Source of the DNA: JADGHX01 sp037200125
GTDB lineage: Bacteria > Pseudomonadota > Gammaproteobacteria > Steroidobacterales > Steroidobacteraceae
NCBI GenBank assembly: GCA_037200125.1
Contig: JBBCGS010000003.1
Coordinates: 62,001-126,000 of the forward strand
Reading direction: 5' to 3'
Length of the DNA stretch: 64,000 nucleotides
A program made the position numbers and the translations under genes. The notes beneath the pieces were generated by a model. That model saw only the letters and a list, made by a program, of their open reading frames with translations. It had not been told where the DNA came from and made no database searches. Below are positions 36,767 through 45,587 of the stretch, piece by piece; positions within the stretch are counted from its first letter, which is position 1, and the number at the start of each line of letters is the position of its first letter.

Positions 36767-36997
36767 CGGGCCGTCATACAGAACGACTCCGGTGTGAAAG
36801 GCCACCCACCGGCCAATTGAAACCCTGTATTTGCGGCTGGCAAGGGGGCGCCGCTTCGGGACGGATCGACGTTTTTGGACCTGTCAGCCGCCATCGACGA
36901 AGGCGCGATATCCGTGGCCGACGCCCCGGCCCAGCCCGCGAGCACTCCGCCAATCACGCCCGTGCAACGCCATCGCACATATCGATAGAATCGATTC

Positions 36998-38365
36998 ATG
37001 CAACTCAACGTCGTGATCCTCGCCGCCGGCCAGGGCAAGCGCATGAAGTCCTCCCTGCCCAAGGTGCTGCAGCCCTTGGCGGGCAAGCCTCTCCTCAGGC
37101 ACGTCATCGACGTCGCGCAGGCAATGCAGGCGTCTGCCGTCAGCGTGGTCTATGGCCACCGGGGCGAAGTGGTCCGCGATGCGCTGAAATCGGAGAAAGT
37201 CACGTGGGTCGAGCAGGCCCAGCAGCTCGGCACCGGCCACGCCGTGCAACAGGCGCTGCCCACGCTGAAAGACGACGCGCTCGTGCTCATTCTCTATGGT
37301 GACGTGCCGCTCATCCGCCGCTCGACCCTCGAAGATCTCGTGAAGCTGGCGGGCCCGAAGGCCATGAGCCTGCTGACCATGGTCGTGGACAACCCCGCTG
37401 GCTACGGCCGCATCGTGCGTAACGCGAAGGGCCAGGTACTGAAGATCGTCGAGCAGAAGGACGCGTCGAAGTCCCAGCTGAAGATCCGTGAGTGCAACAC
37501 CGGCGTGATGGCTGCACCGGCGAAGCTGCTGAAGAAGTGGATCGCCCGTCTCAAGAACGACAACGTGCAGGGCGAATACCTGCTCACCGATATCGTCGCC
37601 ATGGCGGTGAAAGACAAAGTGAAGGTGAACCCCCTCGTTGCGCCGACCGTCGCCGAGGTGCTGGGGATCAACGACAAGGTCCAGCTCGCCGAAGTGGAAG
37701 CCCTGCGCCGCGCCGAGGTGGCGAAGGAGCTGATGCTCGCGGGCGTCACGCTGGTGGATCCCGCGCGCCTCGACGTGCGCGGCACGTTGAAGCACGGCGC
37801 GGACGTGTTCATCGACGTGAACGCCATCTTCGAAGGCAACGTCACGCTCGGCGACCGCGTGCGTATCGGCCCGAACTGCGTCATCCGCGACGCGAAGATC
37901 GGGGACGACACGGAAATTTTCGCCAACTGCGTCGTCGATGGCGCCGAGATCGGTACGAAGTGCGTGGTCGGGCCGTTCGCGCGCCTGCGCCCGACCAGCA
38001 CGCTCGCGAACGAAGTCCATATCGGCAACTTCGTGGAAGTGAAGAATTCGACGATCGGCGTCGGCTCCAAAGCCAATCACCTCACGTACGTGGGTGACGC
38101 CGACGTCGGCAGCGGCGTGAATCTCGGCGCCGGCACGATCATCGCGAACTACGACGGGGCGAACAAACACCGCACGGTCATCGAAGACGGCGCGCATACC
38201 GGCTCCAATAGCGTGCTCGTCGCGCCGATCACGGTCGGTGCCGGTGCGACCATCGGTGCCGGTTCCACGGTGACGCGTGCGGCTCCGGCGGGCAAGTTGA
38301 CACTTGCGCGCGCGCGGCAAGTCGTGATCGAAGACTGGGTCCGGCCGGTAAAACAGAAGAAGTAG
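36998..38365 (+). CDS. glmU: Bifunctional UDP-N-acetylglucosamine pyrophosphorylase / glucosamine-1-P acetyltransferase
   Basis: A 455-residue GlmU, making UDP-GlcNAc for peptidoglycan and lipopolysaccharide. The N-terminal uridyltransferase has LAAGQGKRMKSSLPKVLQPL. The C-terminal left-handed beta-helix has hexapeptide repeats (RIGPNCVIRDAKIGDDTEIF; GAGTIIANYDGANKHRTVIE). Length is typical. glmS, its usual neighbour, is not in the window; the ATPase remnant follows instead. Confidence 0.97.
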   Translation: MQLNVVILAAGQGKRMKSSLPKVLQPLAGKPLLRHVIDVAQAMQASAVSVVYGHRGEVVRDALKSEKVTWVEQAQQLGTGHAVQQALPTLKDDALVLILYGDVPLIRRSTLEDLVKLAGPKAMSLLTMVVDNPAGYGRIVRNAKGQVLKIVEQKDASKSQLKIRECNTGVMAAPAKLLKKWIARLKNDNVQGEYLLTDIVAMAVKDKVKVNPLVAPTVAEVLGINDKVQLAEVEALRRAEVAKELMLAGVTLVDPARLDVRGTLKHGADVFIDVNAIFEGNVTLGDRVRIGPNCVIRDAKIGDDTEIFANCVVDGAEIGTKCVVGPFARLRPTSTLANEVHIGNFVEVKNSTIGVGSKANHLTYVGDADVGSGVNLGAGTIIANYDGANKHRTVIEDGAHTGSNSVLVAPITVGAGATIGAGSTVTRAAPAGKLTLARARQVVIEDWVRPVKQKK

Positions 38366-38407
38366 CGCGTTCGAGCAACCAATGAGGCTCGCCACGTCTG
38401 TACGTAT

Positions 38408-38444
38408 CTTAGTCAATTTATAAATATCTTATAAACTCGCTAAG
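38408..38444. promoter_or_regulatory. AT-rich nested inverted repeats upstream of the ATPase remnant
   Basis: CTTAG (38408-38412) with CTAAG (38440-38444) encloses TTTATAA/TTATAAA (38417-38435). The stretch is clearly AT-richer than its surroundings and lies directly before the remnant's start. It looks like a promoter/operator of foreign origin. Confidence 0.45.
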
Positions 38445-38450
38445 ATCGAT

Positions 38451-39240
38451 ATGATTCCCGGTATGGACCCGATCTCCAATCCCTACGCCCCGGGTGCCGG
38501 CACGCCCCCGCCCGAACTCGCGGGCCGTGATGAACTGCTCGAAAATATTCGCGTCGCGGTTCAACGCACGAAGCGCGGCTTACCCGCAAAGAGTGCGATC
38601 CTCACGGGTCTTCGCGGCGTCGGTAAGACAGTGCTGCTGGACCCCGTATGCGGGAAGATGCCGATGGCGCAGGCATCCATACGCTGCGTATCGAGGCACC
38701 CGAAGGACGCTCTCTTCCCGCGCTGCTCGCTCCGCAGCTGCGGTTGATGCTGTTGACGCTCAGCCGGAACGAGTGGCCATTACCAAGCCCGCAGGCGCTC
38801 TGCGGGTGTCGTTCGAAGGTCGTGCCGTCGAGCAGATTGTCGATGAGACGAAGGGCTATCCTTATTTCCCGCAGGAGTGGGGTAAGCATTCCTGGGATAT
38901 TTCCACCTCATCGCCAATCACGCTGAAAGACGTTAGAGCGGCGTCGAAGATCGCCATCGCGACGCTCGATGAGAGCTTCTTCCGTGTGCGATTCGATCGG
39001 CTGGCCCCGGCAGAAAGAAAATACCTGCGCGCGATGGCTGAGCTGGGAGCGGGCCCGCATCGTTCCGGCGACATCTCGGCGGTTCTGAAGCGCGAGGTCA
39101 CTTCCCTTGGGCCCACGCGAAATCAGCTCATCGCGAAAGGGATGATTTGGAGCCCAAACCACGGCGACACGGCCTTTACGGTGCCGTTGTTCGACGAGTT
39201 CATGCGAAGAATCATGCCGAAGGACTGGCAGCGGGCCTGA
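38451..39240 (+). pseudogene. AAA-type ATP-binding protein, frameshifted and internally deleted remnant
   Basis: Two ends of an about 400-residue AAA ATPase remain. The N-terminal part (DPISNPYAPGAGTPPPELAG) carries the Walker A GLRGVGKT, then breaks frame near 38640. It continues in another frame with GIHTLRIEAPEGRSLPALLA and QLRLMLLTLSRNE. The central region with Walker B and sensors is missing. A third frame starts RVAITKPA and runs intact to the end (IVDETKGYPYFPQEWGKHSW; ESFFRVRFDRLAPAERKYLR; HGDTAFTVPLFDEFMRRIMP). The loss of about 150 residues makes this a true pseudogene rather than a sequencing error. In this family the C-terminal part is winged-helix-like; its role is unknown. Confidence 0.8.
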
Positions 39241-39278
39241 CGAGGCACCCGCCACCTCGCGCCACCCCACGTCCGTTG

Positions 39279-39312
39279 AGAACTGTTTCATAGCGTGCGC
39301 TGAAACGGTTCT
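39279..39312. promoter_or_regulatory. Inverted repeat upstream of the gmd-fcl operon
   Basis: AGAACTGTTTCA and TGAAACGGTTCT are inverted repeats (one T-G position) around a 10-base spacer, 63 bases before the first small gene. Candidate operator or leader hairpin. The arms resemble parS half-sites but are too far apart for parS. Confidence 0.45.
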
Positions 39313-39374
39313 GTAGCACTGAGTGTGTAACGTTCTCCTCGCTCACAGGTGTGGACGATGATGGGGAGATAAGA

Positions 39375-39617
39375 ATGAGCGCGTCCGAATCCAGTCGCGC
39401 CGAGTGGCTCGACAATTCCTTCTGGGAACGACTCGACCTCCTCGAAGGACGTCATCAGCGCCTGCAGACTGAACACGAGCTCGCGCGTCGCGGCCTCGAG
39501 AGCGTTCGGACGAGTGATGCGGGTGAGCTGCGGGAGGCGTGGGATCGTTACTGTACGGTCATCGCCGATCTCGACAGCACGACCGCCGAGCTCGAAGTTC
39601 TCCGTAACGGCGCCTGA
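39375..39617 (+). CDS. Small helical protein of unknown function
   Basis: An 80-residue, acidic, probably all-helical protein (MSASESSRAEWLDNSFWERL; then a heptad-like stretch LEGRHQRLQTEHELARRGLE). No signal peptide or membrane segment. The ATG at 39375 is preceded by GGGGAGATAAGA, a fair ribosome-binding site. It is 12 bases before the next small gene, which overlaps gmd, so it probably belongs to the GDP-fucose operon. I do not recognise the family. Confidence 0.6.
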   Translation: MSASESSRAEWLDNSFWERLDLLEGRHQRLQTEHELARRGLESVRTSDAGELREAWDRYCTVIADLDSTTAELEVLRNGA

Positions 39618-39629
39618 AGAACCCCATTC

Positions 39630-39893
39630 ATGCCGCCGAAGCTGCTCTCACGTCGCGCTCTCGAAGAGCTGGGTGAGTTGCAGGGCATGGTGCGGCGGCT
39701 GTCGGGCGATCGGAACACCGCGCTGCGCATCTTCACCGCCAGCCGGTTCTCCGCGATCGCTTCCGCGCAACGTGAGTTCTGGCTCGAATTCGCCTGGCTG
39801 GATCAGGAATACCGGGTGGCGGTTCACCGTCTCGCCCAGTTCTGTGTCGAGCACCGTGGTGCCCCGACACTCGTTGGAGTTAGTAGTACATGA
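39630..39893 (+). CDS. Small protein of unknown function, coupled to gmd
   Basis: An 87-residue helical protein (LLSRRALEELGELQGMVRRL; REFWLEFAWLDQEYRVAVHR) with a mildly amphipathic middle. Its stop TGA overlaps the gmd ATG (ATGA), implying translational coupling to gmd. No recognised domain; possibly a small regulator or partner of the nucleotide-sugar enzymes. Existence is supported by the tight spacing on both sides rather than by homology. Confidence 0.6.
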   Translation: MPPKLLSRRALEELGELQGMVRRLSGDRNTALRIFTASRFSAIASAQREFWLEFAWLDQEYRVAVHRLAQFCVEHRGAPTLVGVSST

Positions 39894-40978
39894 CGAAACG
39901 CGCTCTCATCACCGGGGTCACGGGCCAGGACGGGGCCTATCTCGCGGAGCTCCTGCTGCAGAAAGGCTACGAAGTGCACGGCCTGAAGCGCCGCGCCTCG
40001 TCGTTCAATACCGAGCGTGTCGATCATCTCTATCAGGATCCGCACGTTCCGGGGGCGTCGTTTCGCCTGCACTATGGCGACCTCACCGACGCCACCAACC
40101 TGCTGCGCGTGATTCAGCAGATTCAGCCGGATGAAATCTACAATCTTGGCGCGCAAAGCCATGTGGCCGTGTCGTTCGAAACGCCGGAATACACTGCGAA
40201 CGCCGACGCCATGGGCACGCTGCGCATTCTCGAAGCCATTCGCATCCTGAAGCTCGAGAAGCGCACCCGCTTCTATCAGGCATCGACGTCGGAGATGTTC
40301 GGCCGTGTCCAGCAGGTGCCGCAGACCGAGCTCACGCCTTTCTACCCCCGCTCGCCGTACGGTGTCGCGAAGCTGTACGCGCACTGGATCACGATCAACT
40401 ACCGCGAGGCTTATGGCATTTACGCTTGCAGCGGCATCCTCTTCAACCACGAGTCGCCGATTCGCGGCGAAACGTTCGTCTCCCGCAAGATCACGCGCGG
40501 GCTTGCCCGGGTGGCCGAAGGGCTGCAGAACTGCATCTACCTCGGCAATCTCGATGCGCGCCGCGACTGGGGTCACGCCCGCGATTACGTCCTTGCGCAA
40601 TGGCTGATGCTGCAGCAGGAAGAGGCCCGCGATTACGTGATTGCGAGCGGCACGCAGCACTCGGTGCGCGAGTTCGCCGAGAAGGCCGGGGCGCAGCTCG
40701 GCATGCGCCTCGAATGGCGCAGCCGGGGCGAGGACGAGATCGGTTTCGACGCCCGTAGCGGGCGCACCGTGATTCGCATCGACCCCCGCTATTACCGGCC
40801 GACGGAAGTGGATACCCTGCTCGGCGACGCATCGCGCGCGAGGGACGAGCTTTCGTGGACGCCCACCATCGGTTTCGACGAGCTGGTCAATGAAATGGTC
40901 GCCTCAGACGTGAACCTCGCACGCCGGGACGCACTGGTTGCGCGCGAAGGGTTCCGCGCCGTCGCTTCGGCGGAATGA
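39890..40978 (+). CDS. gmd: GDP-mannose 4,6-dehydratase
   Basis: A 362-residue extended short-chain dehydrogenase that converts GDP-mannose to GDP-4-keto-6-deoxymannose, the first step to GDP-L-fucose (or GDP-rhamnose). NADP motif ITGVTGQDGAYLAELLL, catalytic Thr/Ser-Glu in QASTSEMFG, the YxxxK pair in SPYGVAKLYAHW and the GMD-specific FNHESPIRGETFVSRKITR are all present. fcl follows after three bases. Full length. Confidence 0.97.
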   Translation: MTKRALITGVTGQDGAYLAELLLQKGYEVHGLKRRASSFNTERVDHLYQDPHVPGASFRLHYGDLTDATNLLRVIQQIQPDEIYNLGAQSHVAVSFETPEYTANADAMGTLRILEAIRILKLEKRTRFYQASTSEMFGRVQQVPQTELTPFYPRSPYGVAKLYAHWITINYREAYGIYACSGILFNHESPIRGETFVSRKITRGLARVAEGLQNCIYLGNLDARRDWGHARDYVLAQWLMLQQEEARDYVIASGTQHSVREFAEKAGAQLGMRLEWRSRGEDEIGFDARSGRTVIRIDPRYYRPTEVDTLLGDASRARDELSWTPTIGFDELVNEMVASDVNLARRDALVAREGFRAVASAE

Positions 40979-40981
40979 CGC

Positions 40982-41959
40982 TTGGAAAAGAGCAGCCACA
41001 TCTTCATTGCGGGTAGCCGCGGCCTCGTCGGCTCGGCGCTCGAACGCCGTTGCCGCGCGCTCGGTTACGACAACCTGCTCCTGCCCACCCGGAAGGAGCT
41101 GGATCTGTGCAGCCAGCAGGCTGTGGATGAGTATTTCGCCGCGAAGCGCCCCGAATACGTGTTCCTCGCCGCGGCCCGAGTCGGCGGCATCCACGCCAAC
41201 AACACGATGCCGGCGGATTTCATCCGCGACAACCTGTTCATTGCCACGAACGTGATCGATGCGGCCTGGCGGGCCGGCACGCGCAAACTGCTCTTCCTGG
41301 GGTCGAGCTGTATTTATCCGAAGCTCGCTCCCCAGCCGTTGCGTGAAGAATCTCTGCTGACCGGCGCGCTGGAACCGACGAACGAGTGGTACGCGATTGC
41401 GAAGCTCGCCGGCCTGAAGATGTGCCAGGCCTACCGCCGCCAGTACGGCTTCGATGCGATCACGGCTTTGCCAACCAACCTCTACGGCCCCGGCGACAAC
41501 TTCGATCTGGAAACCTCGCACGTGTTGCCCGCGCTTCTGCGCAAGTTCGGCGAAGCCGCCGCGTCGGGCGCGCCCGCAGTGACGTTGTGGGGAACCGGCA
41601 CGCCGCGCCGCGAGTTCCTGCACGTCGACGACCTTGCCGATGCCTGCGTCTTTCTCATGCACCGCTATTCGCAGGAAGAGCCGATCAACATCGGTTGCGG
41701 CGAAGACCTTTCGATCCATGATCTTGCGATGAAAATCGCGCAGGTGACCGGCTTCGAGGGCCGTATCGCGCTCGACGCCACGCGCCCGGACGGCACGCCT
41801 CGGAAAATCCTCGACGTCTCCCGTCTCAACGATCTCGGCTGGCAGCCCCGGATCTCACTCGACGATGGCCTTGCGTCGACGTGGGACTGGTACACACGCC
41901 AGCTTCATCTCCACGGCAGCGCGCTTCGCGGGGACTTGTCGCGCGCCGCCAATGCCTGA
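40982..41959 (+). CDS. fcl: GDP-L-fucose synthase
   Basis: A 325-residue epimerase/reductase producing GDP-L-fucose from the Gmd product. Motifs: IAGSRGLVGSALERR (NADP), GSSCIYPKLAPQPLREESLL, the catalytic YxxxK in NEWYAIAKLAGLKMC, and GPGDNFDLETSHVLPALLRK. The start is a TTG at 40982. The pair gmd-fcl supplies GDP-L-fucose for surface polysaccharide or protein fucosylation; no polysaccharide glycosyltransferases are adjacent, and the nearest glycosyltransferase is the GT41 gene at 57261. Confidence 0.96.
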   Translation: MEKSSHIFIAGSRGLVGSALERRCRALGYDNLLLPTRKELDLCSQQAVDEYFAAKRPEYVFLAAARVGGIHANNTMPADFIRDNLFIATNVIDAAWRAGTRKLLFLGSSCIYPKLAPQPLREESLLTGALEPTNEWYAIAKLAGLKMCQAYRRQYGFDAITALPTNLYGPGDNFDLETSHVLPALLRKFGEAAASGAPAVTLWGTGTPRREFLHVDDLADACVFLMHRYSQEEPINIGCGEDLSIHDLAMKIAQVTGFEGRIALDATRPDGTPRKILDVSRLNDLGWQPRISLDDGLASTWDWYTRQLHLHGSALRGDLSRAANA

Positions 41960-42068
41960 CGCGCCGCGCCGCCGATGCGGTTGTCATCGAACGTTAAGAT
42001 GATTGTAATAACAGCCTGACAGTTTTCATCGGTCTCGGGTTTTTCCGGGCGGTTGAAAGGTCATCATC

Positions 42069-42848
42069 GTGAAAGTGCTGTCTTGGCGGATTGCCAGCGT
42101 TACCTCGTTGCTGCTTGCGGCCGCCGGCGTGACGCATGCGGAACAGGTGAGCGGCACGTTCGTCGCGCCGGTCTTCAAGTTCGGCAACAACGACATCCAG
42201 AACGATAGCGTCGTCGAAAACGCTGACGGCTCATTCACGATGAGTGGCACCGACGGCAGCCAGGCCGCCGGATGGTTGCTCGGCTGGAACATCAACGTCG
42301 ACTACGACCCGTTCATCAACGGCTCGGTGACGCTCACGAATTTCAGCTCCAGCGCGCATAACTACACGCTTTTCCTCGATCTGCCGGTGGGCGCGTTCGG
42401 CCCCACGTCCGTGTTCGGCGGCTCGCTGACAGCGACCGTGTTCGACGACAACGGCGACTCCTTCGCAAGTCTCGGTCGTTCGGATGCCGCCAACGCGAGC
42501 CCCGGCATCTATCAGGGCACCATTGATGGCACGGGCGTGCTCGACCTGTTCGGCGCCATTTCCTGCTCGGGCTCCGGGCCGCACTGCTCGGCCACGCTCA
42601 CGGACGACAATGGCTTACCGGGTCCCACGATTCCCGGCCCGGCCGTGAACGGGCACATCGGCACGATCCTCAAGTTCAATCTGTCGGCGGGCGATCGCGT
42701 GGTGCTCAACACGAACTTCACCGTCGAACCGTCGCCGGTTCCGCTGCCGGCGAGCGCGTGGATGCTGATCGCGGCGCTGGGATGCATGAGCTATCTGTTC
42801 GTGACGCGTCGTCGTGCCGGCGACGCGCTGCCCGCCGCGCCCATCTAA
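42069..42848 (+). CDS. Secreted protein with VPLPA-CTERM anchor
   Basis: A 259-residue exported protein: signal peptide (WRIASVTSLLLAAAGVTHA), a beta-rich Asn/Asp/Gly/Ser body, and the C-terminal sorting signal SPVPLPASAWMLIAALGCMS with YLF and the basic TRRRAGD tail. VPLPA-CTERM is a variant of the exosortase signal PEP-CTERM. It starts with GTG. One Cys pair (ISCSGSGPHCS) is present. The body has no recognised enzyme motif; a matrix or surface role is likely. A terminator follows. Confidence 0.85.
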   Translation: MKVLSWRIASVTSLLLAAAGVTHAEQVSGTFVAPVFKFGNNDIQNDSVVENADGSFTMSGTDGSQAAGWLLGWNINVDYDPFINGSVTLTNFSSSAHNYTLFLDLPVGAFGPTSVFGGSLTATVFDDNGDSFASLGRSDAANASPGIYQGTIDGTGVLDLFGAISCSGSGPHCSATLTDDNGLPGPTIPGPAVNGHIGTILKFNLSAGDRVVLNTNFTVEPSPVPLPASAWMLIAALGCMSYLFVTRRRAGDALPAAPI

Positions 42849-42894
42849 GAAGGGCCGTCACCCGCTCCATCGGGCCTTCTTCTCGCGGTTTTTT
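42847..42894 (+). terminator. Rho-independent terminator
   Basis: AAGAAGG and CCTTCTT (42847-42853 with 42875-42881), extended by GCC/GGGC pairing, then TTTTTT at 42889-42894, directly after the VPLPA-CTERM gene. Confidence 0.75.
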
Positions 42895-43096
42895 CGTATT
42901 CGAATTGTCTTACGTCCGCATCACACGCGACGCGCGCATTGATCCAGCGCGCACTTCAGCGTCGCGGAATGTGCGCAAGTTCAAAACACCGTAACCCAGC
43001 GTTCACAGCGCGCTCCTAAGTTGCCCACGCCGCTTCGAATCGGCGATCAGAATTTTTACGACTATCTCAGCGACTTTCTCAGGAGCAACACGGGTC

Positions 43097-43927
43097 ATGC
43101 GTATTTCTTACAAGCTTGGATTCCTGGCGGCGGCCGCGCTCGCCGGCACAAACGCCTTCGCTAGCATCGCCGCGCCTCAGACCGGCAATGGCGAACTCAT
43201 TCTCTTCGTGCAGGACGTCAACACACCGACGAACGTCTATGCGCGCGGTCTCGGCATCTTCATCAACGACGTGATGACGACTGCGGAAGCGGCCTCCGGC
43301 ACGTACTCGGACGATCCGACCCTGTTCAGCAAGAACATCGCGGGCGTCTCGGCCGATGCGACGCTCTCGACGTTCCTCAGCGGCGGCTCGAGCTACGTGT
43401 GGACCGTCATGGCGGGTGACAGCACGGTAGCGGGTTCGGCCGCGCTGGCTGGCGAGCGCCGTTACGTCACGACGCTCGATCCCAACCTGATCTCGGCTCC
43501 GCTGAACCTCAACAACGGTCAGCTGGCCACCGCGTTCGCGAACCTCAACGGCACGGTCGTGGCCGCGAACGGCAACCCGTTCAGCGCCACCAATTCCACC
43601 GCGCCGAACGGCCAGTGGGGCACGGACACCTCGGAGAGCTGGTACAGCGCCGCGGTTCCGAACGGCAATCTGTTGCCGACCAGCGGTACGGCCGCCTCGA
43701 CGCTGTTCGTGATTGCCAACTCGGGCAACTCGAACTCCGGCGCCGCTCGCGTGTGGCAGCTCTCGACCGACGTGACGATGGACGCGCAGGGCAACCTGAG
43801 CTTCGGTGCCACCACGGGCGTGCCGCAGGTTCCAGTGCCGGCCGCCATCTGGTTGCTCGGTTCGGCGCTCGCCGGCCTCGCGACGGTTCGCCGTCGCCGT
43901 GCGGAAGCTGACGCCGTCGCGGCCTAA
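43097..43927 (+). CDS. Secreted protein with VPxPA-type C-terminal anchor
   Basis: A 276-residue exported protein: signal peptide (YKLGFLAAAALAGTNAFA), a Thr/Ser/Asn-rich beta-type body, and the C-terminal VPVPAAIWLLGSALAGLATV followed by RRRRAEAD, matching the VPLPA/PEP-CTERM anchor group. A ribosome-binding site (CAGGAG) precedes the ATG. It is 45 bases upstream of the next secreted protein on the same strand, so the two are probably co-expressed. The 248 bases before it have no gene; only the terminator above and an AT-richer stretch before the start were noted. Confidence 0.85.
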   Translation: MRISYKLGFLAAAALAGTNAFASIAAPQTGNGELILFVQDVNTPTNVYARGLGIFINDVMTTAEAASGTYSDDPTLFSKNIAGVSADATLSTFLSGGSSYVWTVMAGDSTVAGSAALAGERRYVTTLDPNLISAPLNLNNGQLATAFANLNGTVVAANGNPFSATNSTAPNGQWGTDTSESWYSAAVPNGNLLPTSGTAASTLFVIANSGNSNSGAARVWQLSTDVTMDAQGNLSFGATTGVPQVPVPAAIWLLGSALAGLATVRRRRAEADAVAA

Positions 43928-43971
43928 GTTCCGATTACAAGCAATTTCCCTTTTGCCTGGAGATGACTCTC

Positions 43972-45444
43972 ATGAAGAATCTTAAGATTGCCGCTGCTGT
44001 TGCCGCCTGTGTGGCGGGCTGCTCCGGCGCGTTCGCCAGCGACCTCACGACGACGGTCGACGTCCTGACGAACTTCAACTCGGCGACGGACGTGATCCTG
44101 ACGGTTGCGGGCGCGTCTGCCGCCCGCAACTCGTTCGGTCTCGAACTGAGCCCCCTCAAGGACGACGGCTCGGCGAACCCGACCGCGCTGTGCTCGACCT
44201 CGACGACGGCCAGCGATCGCTTCGACATCTATCGTTCCAACGCGGCTTCGGGCCGTGACTTCCGCGCGTACAGCTGCCGTCTGGGCACGGTCGCGACGAG
44301 CGGTGCGAACACGAACCTCAACGGTCGCCGCGCGGTCATTTTCTACCGCTCTGAAGGCGGTTCCGCGTGGGGTGTGCTCGGTCTGGTTGCGAACCAGATG
44401 TGCACGTCCGGTGCGACGACGCCGTGCGTGGGCGGTGGTGGCAGCACCATCAAGCGCCTCACCGTCAGCGCCGCCAATTGCGCCGCCACGCCGTCGAGCG
44501 TGACCGGTGTCATCGGCGCGCTCGCGACGTTGACGACCGATTGCACGGTCACGGGCTACGACTTCGAGTCGGATGGTGCTGCGGCCGCTGGCGTTTCGGA
44601 AGCCACGACCGAGTTCGCCGTTGCGGACGTCGAGCCGAACATGTTCGCCATCCCGGTGAACTACCCCCAGAGCGGCAAGTTCAAGGCGTTCGTCGGTGGT
44701 GCGGTCACCACGGCGGGCTCCACGAAAGCTGCGCTGAATCCGATCAACACCGCTTCGGTGCGTGGTTTCGGCGAAATCTTCGGCGTGCTGGTCAGCAACT
44801 CGGTGACGACGCCGAACCTGAACACGCAGGATCTCGTGGGCCTCTTCACGGGCGCCATCGGAGATTGGGGTTCGGTGCCGGATTACACGTCTTCCAACGC
44901 CTTTAACCCGGCGGGTGCTGTGAAGATCTGCCGTCGCGAGCCGGGCTCGGGCACGCAGGTGCTTTCACAGGCCGCGTACCTCGGTCAGACCTGCAATCCG
45001 TCCGCTCCGCAGTTCCTGGCGGGTAACGGCTCGACCGTCATCGAGAACACGACTGGCGGTGCGCTGAATACTTGCATGCAGTCGACGACTGGCACGATTG
45101 GCATCAGCGTTCTGGGTGCAGCGCCGTCGGGCACGCACTTCGTGACGATCAACGGCGCGCCGTTCACGCGCACGGCGGCTGCTCTCGGTACGTACCCGTA
45201 CACGAGCGAGCTCACGTTCACGCAGCGTCCGGCCCTGGCGACCTCGAACGTCAACGGTTCGCGCCTGGCGACGATTCTGACCACCCGCGGTCAGTCGGCC
45301 ACCAGCATGCCGAACAACGTGTCGACGTTCGGTATCCCGGGTGTCGGTGGCAACGCGCCGGTTCTTCCGGTCAGCGCCACCAACCCGATCGCGCTCGGCA
45401 CGCGTAACAAGAGCACCTGCAACCCGGCCGCTCTGACGAACTAA
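43972..45444 (+). CDS. Secreted PstS-like substrate-binding-fold protein
   Basis: A 490-residue exported protein with signal peptide (LKIAAAVAACVAGCSGAFA). Several segments recall phosphate-binding (PBP-like) proteins: VILTVAGASAARNS near the N-terminus, LVGLFTGAIGDWGSVPDY (compare the FxGxIxxW motif), CRREPGSGTQ (compare RxxGSGT) and a late GTIGISVLG segment. Eight or so cysteines suggest disulfides. It lacks transporter partners and is much longer than PstS, so an adhesin or matrix role built on the same fold is possible. The ATG at 43972 has GGAG at good spacing; the ATG nine bases upstream does not. Confidence 0.7.
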   Translation: MKNLKIAAAVAACVAGCSGAFASDLTTTVDVLTNFNSATDVILTVAGASAARNSFGLELSPLKDDGSANPTALCSTSTTASDRFDIYRSNAASGRDFRAYSCRLGTVATSGANTNLNGRRAVIFYRSEGGSAWGVLGLVANQMCTSGATTPCVGGGGSTIKRLTVSAANCAATPSSVTGVIGALATLTTDCTVTGYDFESDGAAAAGVSEATTEFAVADVEPNMFAIPVNYPQSGKFKAFVGGAVTTAGSTKAALNPINTASVRGFGEIFGVLVSNSVTTPNLNTQDLVGLFTGAIGDWGSVPDYTSSNAFNPAGAVKICRREPGSGTQVLSQAAYLGQTCNPSAPQFLAGNGSTVIENTTGGALNTCMQSTTGTIGISVLGAAPSGTHFVTINGAPFTRTAAALGTYPYTSELTFTQRPALATSNVNGSRLATILTTRGQSATSMPNNVSTFGIPGVGGNAPVLPVSATNPIALGTRNKSTCNPAALTN

Positions 45445-45469
45445 GAGACTGCTCTCAATCGAGCACTGT

Positions 45470-45495
45470 GCGCGGCGGGGGGCTCCCCGCCGCGC
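45470..45495. terminator. GC-rich hairpin between the secreted-protein genes and tpsB
   Basis: GCGCGGCGGGG and CCCCGCCGCGC pair perfectly around GGCT, 26 bases after the stop codon. No T-run. It probably ends or attenuates the upstream transcript. Confidence 0.65.
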
Positions 45496-45587
45496 CTCAG
45501 GGACGAGATCTCTTCACGAAACTGTAAGGCATCGCTCGTAACTTCAGGTGCCGCACGCGGCGTGGCGGTCCACGCGCCGGAACAGCC

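Noticed and set aside
36718..36999. Minus-strand open frame of 93 codons with a signal-peptide-like start (MNRFYRYVRWRCTGVIGGVL)
   Set aside because: It covers the perfect hairpin after the C13 gene, has no recognisable domain beyond the hydrophobic stretch, and no clear ribosome-binding site; most likely a chance frame in GC-rich DNA.
39279..39312. Possible parS site
   Set aside because: The half-sites TGTTTCA and TGAAAC are present but separated by 10 extra bases; parS needs TGTTTCACGTGAAACA with adjacent halves.
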